Below, in pieces: positions 1 to 9,182 of a stretch of DNA of 19,898 nucleotides (position 1 is the first letter of the stretch; every line of letters begins with the position of its first letter). Location of the stretch: contig CAUDNR010002513.1 of NCBI GenBank assembly GCA_958430865.1, positions 48,507-68,404 on the forward strand. Direction: 5' to 3'. The DNA is from Entrophospora sp. SA101. Its lineage: Eukaryota; Glomeromycota; Glomeromycetes; Entrophosporales; Entrophosporaceae. The notes under the pieces are model-generated. The model searched no databases, was not told the origin of the DNA, and saw only the letters and a program-made list of their open reading frames with translations. A program made the position numbers and the translations under genes.

Positions 1-861
1 GACTCAACCACTAAAATTTTCCCACTACCACTTTGGATAACAAGGTGGTATACCATTCCCCTACACGGAAAGAAAGCTCAGATGGTTTTATTTTCCAACT
101 TTGCTAAATTTTCTCATCTTTAATTGTGTAGCTTTCCCAAAATTTGATCCTTAAAAGTTTTATTTCTAAATGGTCTTAGTATTGCTATTGCTTTCATTTA
201 TTCGTGAATAGATATAATAGTGGGGACAAAGTCATTCACATTAAGGAAAGGATTAAAAAAGAGAAATACATAATGATTTTGATTTATATATGTAAGGAAA
301 CCCTTTTTCCTTACGTCAAAATACTAATTGTTTTAATTATTATTAAAATACAAGTTATCTTTATTAATTACGGAAAGCTTATCTTTTTATACAAAAATGC
401 ATAATATAATATTACAATTAAATAAATAAATTATTATCAATCATAATAATATCTTAGAACTTCCCGGAAAGCTGCAAGCACTTAATTTGTAACTCATATA
501 CATAAAGAAAATAATATAAATAATAATAATATAAGTAATATAAATGATAATATAAGTAATATAAATAATAATATAAGTAATATAAATAATAAGTAATATA
601 ACAATAATATAAGTAAAGTTGCAACGTTTCGTTTTAATTTAACGCGTTACGCGAAATAAAGTCGTATTACTGTGCCACATTACATATTCGCAATTAAGAA
701 CGAAAAAGAACTGTTACAATATATATGAATATTAAAATATTTTTAAAAAAAACAAGATAAAAACCATCAGAGCAATTGTATTAAATCAGCATTTGCACAT
801 AGTGGTAGAAGAAAAAACGAAGATGGTTGCAACATTTGTCAGAAGCAAATAATACTGACAG
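1..861. other. Gene-poor AT-rich flank
   Basis: I see no supportable gene here. The only sizeable open frame on the plus strand (204-404) starts at a non-ATG codon and has a composition typical of random AT-rich DNA. The stretch contains a 21-bp tandem repeat, listed separately, and a small CG-containing patch around 615-670 that stands out against the AT-rich background. No tRNA or rRNA signature was seen. Confidence 0.5.
511..615. repeat. 21-bp AT-rich tandem repeat
   Basis: A 21-bp unit built on AATATAAGTAATATAAATAAT repeats head to tail. The core ATAAGTAAT falls at 531, 552 and 573, giving an exact 21-bp period, with partial and degenerate copies on both sides. It is a minisatellite with no sign of coding. 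Confidence 0.8.
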
Positions 862-1189
862 GGATTCAAAATTTCACCTTTACCAGTTAAAATTCGTTGG
901 AATATTTTGTCTGATTTTGTATTTTAGTTAGATACTAATTTCTTACATTTAGTTTCATTTATTCCAAAAAAGTCATTAATTTCTGATGCACCAAAATCAA
1001 TCATGCAATTAATTGAAATTCAAAATGTATTAGAAAAATCTTTAATACCATCATTTTCATTTTCTCAAGCCCTTCAACTTGTCTCTAACAAATTATGTAA
1101 ACATGTATGCTAATAGACATTTAGCATTACCACCTTTAAAGAAATCCAATGCCTTAACCCAAAATTTATTAGAGCTTCTTCATCTCTAA
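862..1189 (+). pseudogene. Decayed coding fragment, unrecognised
   Basis: Read from 862, the plus strand gives a protein-like frame (GFKISPLPVKIRWNILSDF) that meets an in-frame TAG near 908. It then continues for about 60 codons with normal amphipathic composition (for example DAPKSIMQLIEIQNVLEK) to a TAA-TAG just after 1108. One frame over, the reading resumes as YANRHLALPPLKKSNALTQ and ends at a TAA at 1187-1189. One nonsense codon plus one frameshift inside otherwise plausible coding sequence suggests a broken exon of a former gene. I do not recognise the family. The CTGACAG just before 862 could be an old 3' splice site. The alternative is chance open frames, which are harder to get at this length but possible. 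Confidence 0.35.
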
Positions 1190-1366
1190 AAAATATTCAT
1201 ATATCAAGGAAAATTAAATATTCTAGGATTGATTTATATATAGTCTCCAATGTCTGGGGTGGATGCAGATTAGAATGCTTAATGTTTTATATTATAACAA
1301 ATAATATCGATTTAAAAATTATTTATTATTTTTTTTATTATGATAAATTTATAAAGATGTGCTGAT

Positions 1367-1461
1367 ACACATGTAAAACTCAATAAGTCTGATGCAGCAA
1401 TCAATTGTTTAAAGTACTTGATAATATAGATAAATGACCGACTTATTGAGTCTACATGTGT
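1367..1461. repeat. Imperfect inverted repeat (~22-bp arms)
   Basis: The arm 1367-1389 (starts ACACATGTA, ends CAATAAGTC) is matched by the reverse complement of 1440-1461, with about one mismatch and one indel. The arms enclose about 50 bp. The structure could be a hairpin or the remains of a small foldback element. No target-site duplication is visible next to the arms. Confidence 0.6.
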
Positions 1462-1908
1462 AACGATAAAGGCATGATAATAGTCGCGGAAAATTATTAT
1501 CGTCCACTTAAAAAAAAAAACCTCCGTTTTTCATATAGCAAGCGATTTCAACCATAATAAAATTTTTAGAGCCAGACTGGGACTTTTAACAACAGTTAAA
1601 AGAAAAGGCTACTTAAATATACGCTAGGTCGGAAACGTTTCTTTTCTTCACACTTACTTTAAGATTTTCTTCCAACTAGTGTGCAGACTAAAACAAATTT
1701 AGCGGCAACGATTGTTTCCTACAAAGTCGCTTATAACTACCTGAAAGGTTGTGTTAACAAAATTTTGACTTTAATTATAAGAGACTGATTTATAATTATT
1801 TATAGGTTATTAATTTATATTAATTGATGAAAATGAAACTATCATAGCAACACTATAATAGAAATGCCTAAAAGTTAAGTAGCCTATTACTAGCTTGTAT
1901 ATAAAAAA

Positions 1909-2190
1909 CAAATCTTGGTTTTATAAGGATAACCTGTGCTTATTATTAATATTATTTATTAATATATAAAATTGTTGCGCGATCATCTAGACTTATATAC
2001 ATCGGAATTAATGAGAGTGAATATAACAAACAAACCTTGGTTTTTACAACTATAAATGTACTTATTATTAATATATAAAATTGTTACACGATTACTTAGA
2101 TCTTATATACATCGGAATTAACGAGAGTGAATATAACAAACAAACCTTGGTTTTTACAACTATAAACTGTACTTATTATTAATATCATCT
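1909..2190. repeat. Tandem repeat, ~110-bp period, about 2.5 copies
   Basis: The block ATCGGAATTAA.GAGAGTGA begins at 2001 and again at 2111, and CAAACCTTGG occurs at 2031 and 2141, so the period is exactly 110 bp between the two full copies. A more diverged partial copy starts at about 1909 (CAAATCTTGG) and carries extra bases that lengthen its spacing to about 122 bp. Confidence 0.8.
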
Positions 2191-2321
2191 ATTAAATATG
2201 TAAATAAAAGTCCTTCTAAATCGTTATACTTGATGAATGTTTTATCAATTATTCATAGTTATATAGCAGTTGATTGAAGTGTTAAAAGCAAGATCTATGA
2301 AGCTTCCAAAGTGATATATTA

Positions 2322-2358
2322 CATATATATATATACATATGTATGTATGTATGTATAA
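2322..2358. repeat. TA / GTAT microsatellite
   Basis: A run of alternating TA dinucleotides passes into GTAT tetranucleotides (ATATACATATGTATGTATG). It is a simple-sequence repeat without coding potential. Confidence 0.85.
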
Positions 2359-3090
2359 TTAAAACCATTAATGATCATTAATGAAACTTTAATCAAAAAT
2401 CAACAAATCTTTCTTTAAATTAACTGACATTTTGTTAATAGCCATCCTTGAAAGACGTCCATTATACAAATTCATTTTTGTTTGAAAATATTGAATAAAT
2501 ATCACCAAGTTAATAAATTTGCTTGATACAACTTTCTAATTCACCCAGTGATATATATATTATAAAAAAAAATTAATACTTTTTTATAAACAAATTCTAA
2601 AATAAATATTTAAAGCTTGGAGATTAGAACTTACTATTGCATTAATTATTATTATGTAAAAAAAAATTAAGTTGAAAGATTGAATTGTGCATATTCAAGT
2701 TTCTTATATTATAGAACTTATAGAGCTGGTGGGCCAACTTCACATTAAGATTTTCTTCGAGTCTTATTTGTTTACCCTGGCAAAAAATATGTCAAAATAA
2801 AGGGTTTTCCATATATTTTGATTTTTTATAATTCAAGGAACAATCTTGGTTAAATCGGGTAGGTTTGTGTATACCAGAGTGATTTTTTTCTTCGATTTTA
2901 CATATAAAATTATGCACGAAGATCATTAATTTTATATATGAGTGACACTTGACCCCTGTAAATCCGCAATGTCCTGCGACTGATAGGGGAAACCAAATAA
3001 TAAAATCAATTAGTAAGGGTTTTGTACCACATAAATATGTTGATCAAATTTTAAAAATATATATTTTTTTGCTATTTACAGTATTAACAA

Positions 3091-4675
3091 GCGGGAAACT
3101 TAAAAAGTTTATAACTTTGGAAGCAACATAGCTACAAAAAAAATTGAAAGTGTTTTTAATCTTTAAGAATCTTATCTACAACGTAACAACGCTATTTTTT
3201 TTGTTTAATATAATTTTTTTAAATTTTTATGTATTGATAGTTATTCGGAATTTATGACAAAACAACATGAAAAGTCATCAATGTTAATAAAAATTTTTAA
3301 AATATGGCTCTGTTACATTGTAGAGACATATTTTGTGTGCTCAAAACATTTTTCTGAATTAAAAATTCTTGTCTGTATGATGAGTTATAACAGTTTTCAT
3401 GAAAAGCGATTTTCTTTAATAATTTAATTTTAATATTAAAATATAAATGGATTTTAACAGTCGGGAACTTAAAACGTTTATAACTTTGGAAGCAACATAG
3501 CTACAAAAAAAATTGAAAGTGTTTTAATTTTTAAAGAACTTATCTACAATGTAACAACGCTATTTTTTTTTGTTTAATATATTTTTTTTAAATTTATATG
3601 TATTGACAGTTATTTAGAATTTATGACAAAACAACATGAAAGTACATCAATGTTAATAAATATTTTTAAAATATGGCTCTGTTACATTGTAGAGACATGT
3701 TTTGCGAGCTCAAAACATTTTTCAGAATTAAAAATTCTTGTCTGTATGATGAGTTATAACTGTTTTCATGAAAAGCGATTTTCTTTAATAAAAATTAAAA
3801 TGGATTTTAACAGTCAGAAACTTAAAACGTTTATAACTTTGGAAGCAACATAGCTACAAAAAAAATTGAAAGTGTTTTTAATCTTTAAGAACCTTATCTA
3901 CAACGTAACAACGCTATTTTTTTTGTTTAATATAATTTTTTTAAATTTTTATGTATTGATAGTTATTCGGAATTTATGACAAAACAACATGAAAGTCATC
4001 AATGTTAATAAATATTTTTAAAATATGGCTCTGTTACATTGTAGAGACATATTCTGCGAGCTCAAACATTTTTTTGAATTAAAAATTTTTGTCTGTATGA
4101 TGAGTTATAACAATTTTCATGAAAAGCGATTTTCTTTAATAATTTAATTTAAATATAAATTAAAATGGATTTTAACAGTCGGGAACTTAAAACGTTTATA
4201 ACTTTGGAAGCAAAATAGCTACAAAAAAAATTGAAAGTGTTTTTAATCTCTAAGAACCTTATCTACAACGTAACAACGCTATTTTTTTTTGTTTAAATAT
4301 AATTATGGTGAGTTAGAACAGTTTATGCAAAGGCGATTTTCTTATTTTAACAATCAAAATCTTAAAACGTTTATAACTTTGGAAGCAAAATAGCTAGAAA
4401 ATAAATTTAAAGTGTTTTTAATTGTTAAGAACCTTATCTATAACGTAACAACGCCCTTTTTTTTTGTTTATTATGATTTTTTAAATTTTGCATTAGTAGA
4501 CATTTAGAATTTATGACAAAAATTGCTTTTTCAATATGAAAGTACATTAATATTGATAAATATGGCTCTGTTACATTGTAGATGTATACGCTGCAAGCTC
4601 AAAACATTTTTCAGAATTAAAAAATCTCATCTGTATGGTGAGTTATAACAGTTTACGTTTCTTTAATTAATTAAT
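3091..4675. repeat. Five-copy tandem array, ~353-369-bp units
   Basis: The anchor ATAACTTTGG occurs at 3111, 3480, 3833, 4198 and 4373, giving periods of 369, 353, 365 and 175 bp. Each unit runs from a (G)GGAACTTAAAACGTTTATA-like start through GGAAGCAACATAGCTAC, CTACAACGTAACAACGC, TTTATGACAAAACAACATG and ATGGCTCTGTTACATTGTAG to ATGATGAGTTATAAC. The fourth unit is about half-length because its interior is missing. The fifth is the most diverged and holds a small insertion after TTATGACAAAA. Short open frames inside the units share a C-terminal LKTFITLEAT only because the DNA is repeated, so I do not call them genes. Copies look about 85-95% alike by eye. Confidence 0.88.
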
Positions 4676-4685
4676 AGTAATTTGA

Positions 4686-5331
4686 GTTTATGAAAATGAT
4701 CGACAAAAAATCTCTACTATTAGGTTTTATTATTTGGTTTCCCCTATGTTTGCGATTATACTTATATCTAACACCCCAATGTGCCATGTTCTAAGGACCA
4801 AATCTTTGAATTTACCTTCACAAATTGAGGAATTTGCAAAAGTACTTCCCATAATTTTGTTGGCCTGGAAGGCAAAAGTAAGTTTTTATGTTTGTGATTT
4901 ATAATTAGTAATTCATCATATTTTACAAGTCATTCTTTGCAGACTATTGTTGCAAATGTAATTAAATTAGTTGAGAAAAAGGATGAGACTGATAATGATG
5001 ATCTTGAGGTCCAGCTTCAATACCTGCAAGGATCTATTTCAAGTTATCCACCTACAAATCAAGAACAATCAAAGCACTACTTGATAACACACCACAGAGC
5101 AAAAGAACAAAAGAAATTCCATTAAGTACATTTAATTTCATTATTCCTCTTGGGCCATTGATAAACATGTTTTGCATGGGAAAGAATAAGACTGAAGGAT
5201 AATTTTTCTGTTAACCATGAATTTTTCTATTTCACTTTGCTATTAGATCAACTGTCACCACCAATTCCATTCATACTGTCAAATGATGATGATGATACAG
5301 ATAAAGAGAATGAACATTTGGAAATAGTTTA
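4686..5331 (+). pseudogene. Candidate broken multi-exon gene, unrecognised
   Basis: A 64-codon open segment (4686-4877; contains SLNLPSQIEEFAKVLPIILL) ends at a good donor, GTAAGT at 4878. A good acceptor, CTTTGCAG, precedes 4943, and the frame continues in phase for about 50 codons (TIVANVIKLVEKKDE, then an acidic stretch). Near 5075 the best reading slips by one base into KALLDNTPQSKRTKEIPLS and onward to a TGA-free stretch ending at 5200. A further segment after CTATTAG at 5245 reads DQLSPPIPFILSNDDDDTDK and stops at about 5331. Splice-compatible exons argue for a real gene. The frame slip argues that it is damaged, or that I have missed an intron. No domain or family is recognised. Confidence 0.4.
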
Positions 5332-5766
5332 AGTCAGATAAGAAATTGATAGTTAGAAATTCTACTGTATATTAATATTATTATAGTTTGTTCTGCTTAA
5401 TCATGTGAGAGAAATATTTGATTTATAAAAATGAATAAAATAATAATTACAATCACAGATTTCCATGAATGCACACTATGTCTCAGACCCAACCTTGGGA
5501 ATCTAGAGATAAATGCACATGCTTATCCTCTATATTCTGCACTGCACAGTATTTTTTCAATCCACTAATGTGAATATTCCTTCCATAAATGCCACCCCAT
5601 GAAGCATATCAGTTGATCTAGGTATGATTATTGTTGATTTGTATTATTAAAAAATAAATGCGAGAGTTACCCATCTGAGAGAATTTATAATATGTATGAA
5701 ACTGGTCTTATTGAATTTATATTTTTGGAATTATTGAATAATTTGAAAGGAAAGAAAATAATATGA
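5332..5766. other. Ambiguous spacer with short open frames on both strands
   Basis: Between the broken gene and the next coding-like segment no clear gene is visible. Around 5485-5615 both strands stay open for about 35-41 codons. The plus reading contains CTLCLRPNLGNLEINAHA and the minus reading contains YGRNIHISGLKKYCAVQN before a TGA. Neither has a clean exon boundary, so I assign no gene. Confidence 0.35.
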
Positions 5767-6223
5767 ATATCGGTAGTACAATGGCAACTAAATATCAACA
5801 TTAGATCCCTGAAATTCTTGGTAATACCAATGTTCACTTTGTCTGGTATGCCCCAACGTAAAAATATTTTTGGTTTGAAAAATGCCGATTCAATCAGCAA
5901 AGTATGCACCACAAAATGTGGTGTTGCAAGCAGAAAAAAAGCATTTGAAATTACTGGTGCTTTTTACAACTTTAGGTAGGTATGACCATTAATACAAGAA
6001 TTTATTCGGTAGAAATCAATATAATGTATATAAATGCAAAAATTTTTTAGCTCAAATTTGTTTTGAGAATCAAGAGTTTAGATATTATATTCTCCAGTAG
6101 ATAAGATACACTTCCCATATTTCACCAGAATTACAAAATAATATTTCTGATCCACACCTCAAATAAATAGTCAACAGTAGGATTAGACTGACATTAATCA
6201 AAAAAGTCTTGCAATATTGTTGA
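5767..6223 (+). pseudogene. Coding-like fragments with stops, unrecognised
   Basis: From 5767 to 5975 the plus strand is open and protein-like (for example LVIPMFTLSGMPQRKNIFG and CTTKCGVASRKKAFEITGA), and it ends at a possible donor, GTAGGT. After a TTTTTTAG acceptor-like site, 6053-6223 gives another protein-like frame with two in-frame stops (HISPELQNNISDPHLK then IVNSRIRLTLIKKVLQYC). The phases do not join cleanly. I read this as relics of one or more exons, possibly continuous with the broken gene at 4686-5331. The antisense open frame at 5685-5912 begins with ATG and cannot be excluded, but it has no recognisable motif. Confidence 0.28.
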
Positions 6224-6302
6224 TCACCTCTTTAGAACCTTCAAATTTGAGAGGCCTAATTAAAAATAAATTCTCAAATATAAAATTATGAAAGAAACCA
6301 TT

Positions 6303-6316
6303 TTTATTTATTTATT
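6303..6316 (-). terminator. Likely poly(A) signal cluster of the SARAF gene
   Basis: On the minus strand overlapping AATAAA hexamers (GAATAAATAAATAAA) lie about 120 nt beyond the SARAF stop codon. Their position is reasonable for 3'-end formation. AATAAA is common by chance in such AT-rich DNA, so this is only a candidate. Confidence 0.4.
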
Positions 6317-6435
6317 CATCTAAAACACATTATCGCCTGGATAAATTTAAATAAAGTATCATGCAAATTAAATATACATATATCAAAGATCATATTCATT
6401 ATACATATAAATATAAATATAGAGACATCTTATTA

Positions 6436-8159
6436 TTACCTTTTTGTCCCAGCAAAACCAACTGATGGTGTCATACTTGAAGATGATGAACTACTTGAAG
6501 AAGAAGATGCATAATTATAATTTTGTCGCTGTTGTCTAATAGGCTCTTCTACCACATATTGCCTAATATATAATATACATTATAAATATCAATTAAAAAT
6601 ATGCACAATGGATGTATATATCCAATATACCTATTCCTTATATGTTGTTGTCCAGCATTTCTTCTGCCCATAAAATAACCTCCTAAACCTCCCAAACCAA
6701 GTCCTTGCCAAAAACCAGGTTGAAAGTTATTTCTAAAATTATTTTGAAATGATGACTGATGTTGATAATCTGAAAATTAAAAATATTTATTCATAAACAA
6801 ACAATCAATAAATCAATGAATAATTAAACTTTTAAAGGTACCATGTCTAGGAAAATAATTATCATCATCATTGTCATGACCATTGCCTCCTCCACCAAAT
6901 CTTTGCTGACGATTATTGTTATTATTTCTTGATCAAAATTAGAAATTAAATAACATAATAAATTCTTACTAAATAGAAATGAATTATATAACCAATAACA
7001 ATAATAATAATTTTCAATCTTACCCTGTCAAACATTTACTAATTAAATTATATAGAATAAATATAACCAAGGCAAACCATAAAATTTTGAAAAGCAATGA
7101 AAACAGTTTTGACCCTAAAAAATATTAGAACAAAATATCAATAACCAAACAATAATTTTCTTATAAAAATCAAGAATCAAAAATGAAAGAAGAGACAAAA
7201 ACTTACGATTCCGATATTCAAAAAATTCTTCAATAAATTTGTCATCATCAGAATTTATTTTATGATCAGGATAATTTGAATAATCTTTATAATAAAATGA
7301 ATACTTTAATCCACATGATCCTAGATAACCAATTAATAAATAAATAAATGTAAGTAAATTAATTAATTAATTAGTATTCTCATATTTGTAATTTTGGGTT
7401 TTAAAAGAAAACCTTTTAAAACATATGAATCATCAGGATAATCATAACCTGTAATAATAACAATCAGATTAAGATTAAATAAGATTATGAATAAATCAGA
7501 ATCAAAAACAATTTTTTTTGTTACCTTCACATATTACTGACAGCTAAATTATATCATAAACCAAGTATTTTTTTAAAATATTAGTAATGCTTCACTGCAA
7601 ATTAAAATCTATGTAGAATCTCAATTAATCAACCAATTGATCAAATTTTTACATACAGATCCAAATTTTATATAATTGGGAAGTTCAGCTTCACATCTCC
7701 AATTTACATCTTTATTATTAAAGAAGATAAAATTTAAAGACATAGACACAACAATATCGATCAAGCCAATAGAATAATAGATAAATAATAAGAATAAAAA
7801 TAACCTGTGCCATCTGAACCAACATTAATGCATTGAATAACATCTATAATTAACAGGAAAAAAATTATACAAAAAAATATTTATCAACACCAATTAATTC
7901 ATCTTATTATATTGATTCATTTACCAGGTCTATAGACATGACAAGCATCACCATTAACACATTCAATTTGTTTAATTGGTGAAACTCTGCGTCCTGTTGT
8001 GTATTGATCCCTATGTAATGTTAAAGCTTTTATTTCTTTTAATAAAACCTTTTCAGTAAACCTTGTAGTATTACAATATTCCGCATAATACGCTATTATT
8101 ATTATTATTATTGTTGTTGTTGTTGTTGTTGTTAAAAAAAGAAAGAAGTTTTTCTTCAT
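6436..8159 (-). CDS. SARAF: SARAF-like ER membrane protein (TMEM66 family), 10 exons
   Basis: In animals SARAF is an ER membrane protein that restrains store-operated calcium entry. The exons, in transcription order, are 8159-7925, 7843-7805, 7709-7657, 7543-7525, 7448-7413, 7320-7207, 7114-7024, 6927-6842, 6769-6631 and 6562-6436. They sum to 939 nt (312 aa), with GT-AG introns and matching phases throughout. Family landmarks are ALTLHRDQYTTGRRVSPI (about residues 46-63), the cysteine-rich lumenal block with DVIQCINVGSDG, DVNWRCEAELPNYIKFG and VICEGYDYPDDSYVLKGSCG, one membrane segment near residues 169-190 (LLFKILWFALVIFILYNLI), the cytosolic GFWQGLGLGGLGGYFMG block, and a Ser/Arg/Gln-rich tail ending GTKR. 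The N-terminus is a signal peptide. The start is the ATG that opens it. Exon 4 is only 19 nt. It is divergently paired with the cohesin-loader gene. Its role in a fungus is unproven. Confidence 0.92.
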
Positions 8160-8266
8160 GCTGATTGTTTTGTTTCCAAAGAAATCTCTTACCAGAATTT
8201 ACACAATTTGTGTAATGTTCAACAAAGCATAAAAGCCCAAGTTATTTTGCATAATTTTTTTTAGGA
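8160..8266. promoter_or_regulatory. Compact divergent promoter with a 17-bp dyad
   Basis: Only 107 bp separate the start codons of the divergent SARAF (minus) and MAU2-like (plus) genes, so both promoters must lie here or extend into coding sequence. Near its middle, 8199-8215 is a perfect dyad: TTACACAA, a central T, then TTGTGTAA. A TATA-like CATAAAAG lies at about 8229. A T-run ending in TTTTTTTTAG just before the MAU2 ATG could also be a 3' splice site of a 5'-UTR intron. Function is inferred from position only. Confidence 0.6.
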
Positions 8267-8336
8267 ATGAAAAAAATGTCTCAACACAATAATTATCCTA
8301 CACAATATCCACAACAACAATGGTTGACACCAAATC

Positions 8337-8377
<41 letters not shown>

Positions 8378-9134
8378 CTACAACAACAACAAGAAGAACA
8401 GCAATGGAGTTATCAATCACAACCAGCATCACAACCTGCCTCACAATCACAACAAACCACACAAACTACACAATACACTCAGCAATATCATGATCAATAT
8501 CCGCAACATCTACAACAAACTCAGATAGAGTATATGCCAATTTCGTCATCAATTTATGAAAACTATGCTATTCCTTATAATAATAATAATTCACAAGCTA
8601 TTCCTTCTTCCATTTCTTCCAATTCTTCACAACAAAATTTATTAGCCAGCCAACTTCAACCAGTTATTTATCAACAACTTCCTCAAATAAACCAAATTAT
8701 CTCTTCTGAACAGCTTCCTCAATCCTCTCAACAGCAACAACAGCAACAGCAGCACAATTACATTCAACAACAACAATTTGATCAATTTGCTTTACAACAA
8801 TTAGTTCAAGAACCATTTTCATTAACTGATCAAGCAACCACTATTCATCATAATAAATTATCACAATATTCACAAAATTATTTGAATCAAAATAATAATA
8901 ATAATAGTAATAATAATAATAGTAATTCTAGTAACCCCAGTACTGGTGGCAGTGGTAGAAGTAATCACCATCATCAAATATATCAGCCATTACCACAACT
9001 TCATTCATCCTTACAAACATCACTATATCAACAACCACAACCACCAACACCCCAGTACCAACAGCAACAACATCAATATCAATTGCCGTCCTCATACCAA
9101 CAACCACAAGAAAAACAAAAACAATTGCTACAGC

Positions 9135-9182
<48 letters not shown>

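Larger units (their letters stand above)
1190..2948. other. Long intergenic region without genes
   Basis: No open frame here looks coding. The stretch contains the inverted repeat at 1367-1461, the 110-bp tandem repeat at about 1909-2190 and a TA/GTAT microsatellite at about 2322-2358. The rest is AT-rich sequence in which I see no structure. Confidence 0.5.

Noticed and set aside
204..404. 66-residue plus-strand open frame
   Set aside because: It starts at GTG in a eukaryote, has Ile/Lys/Tyr-rich random AT composition, and shows no motif or splice context.
511..615. CRISPR-like regular repeat
   Set aside because: The 21-bp units are directly adjacent with no unique spacers, and the organism is a eukaryote. 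It is an ordinary minisatellite.
2949..3853. Two short open frames that both end in an ITLEAT-type tail
   Set aside because: They share the ending only because they lie in copies of the same tandem repeat. Frames are not kept in the other copies.
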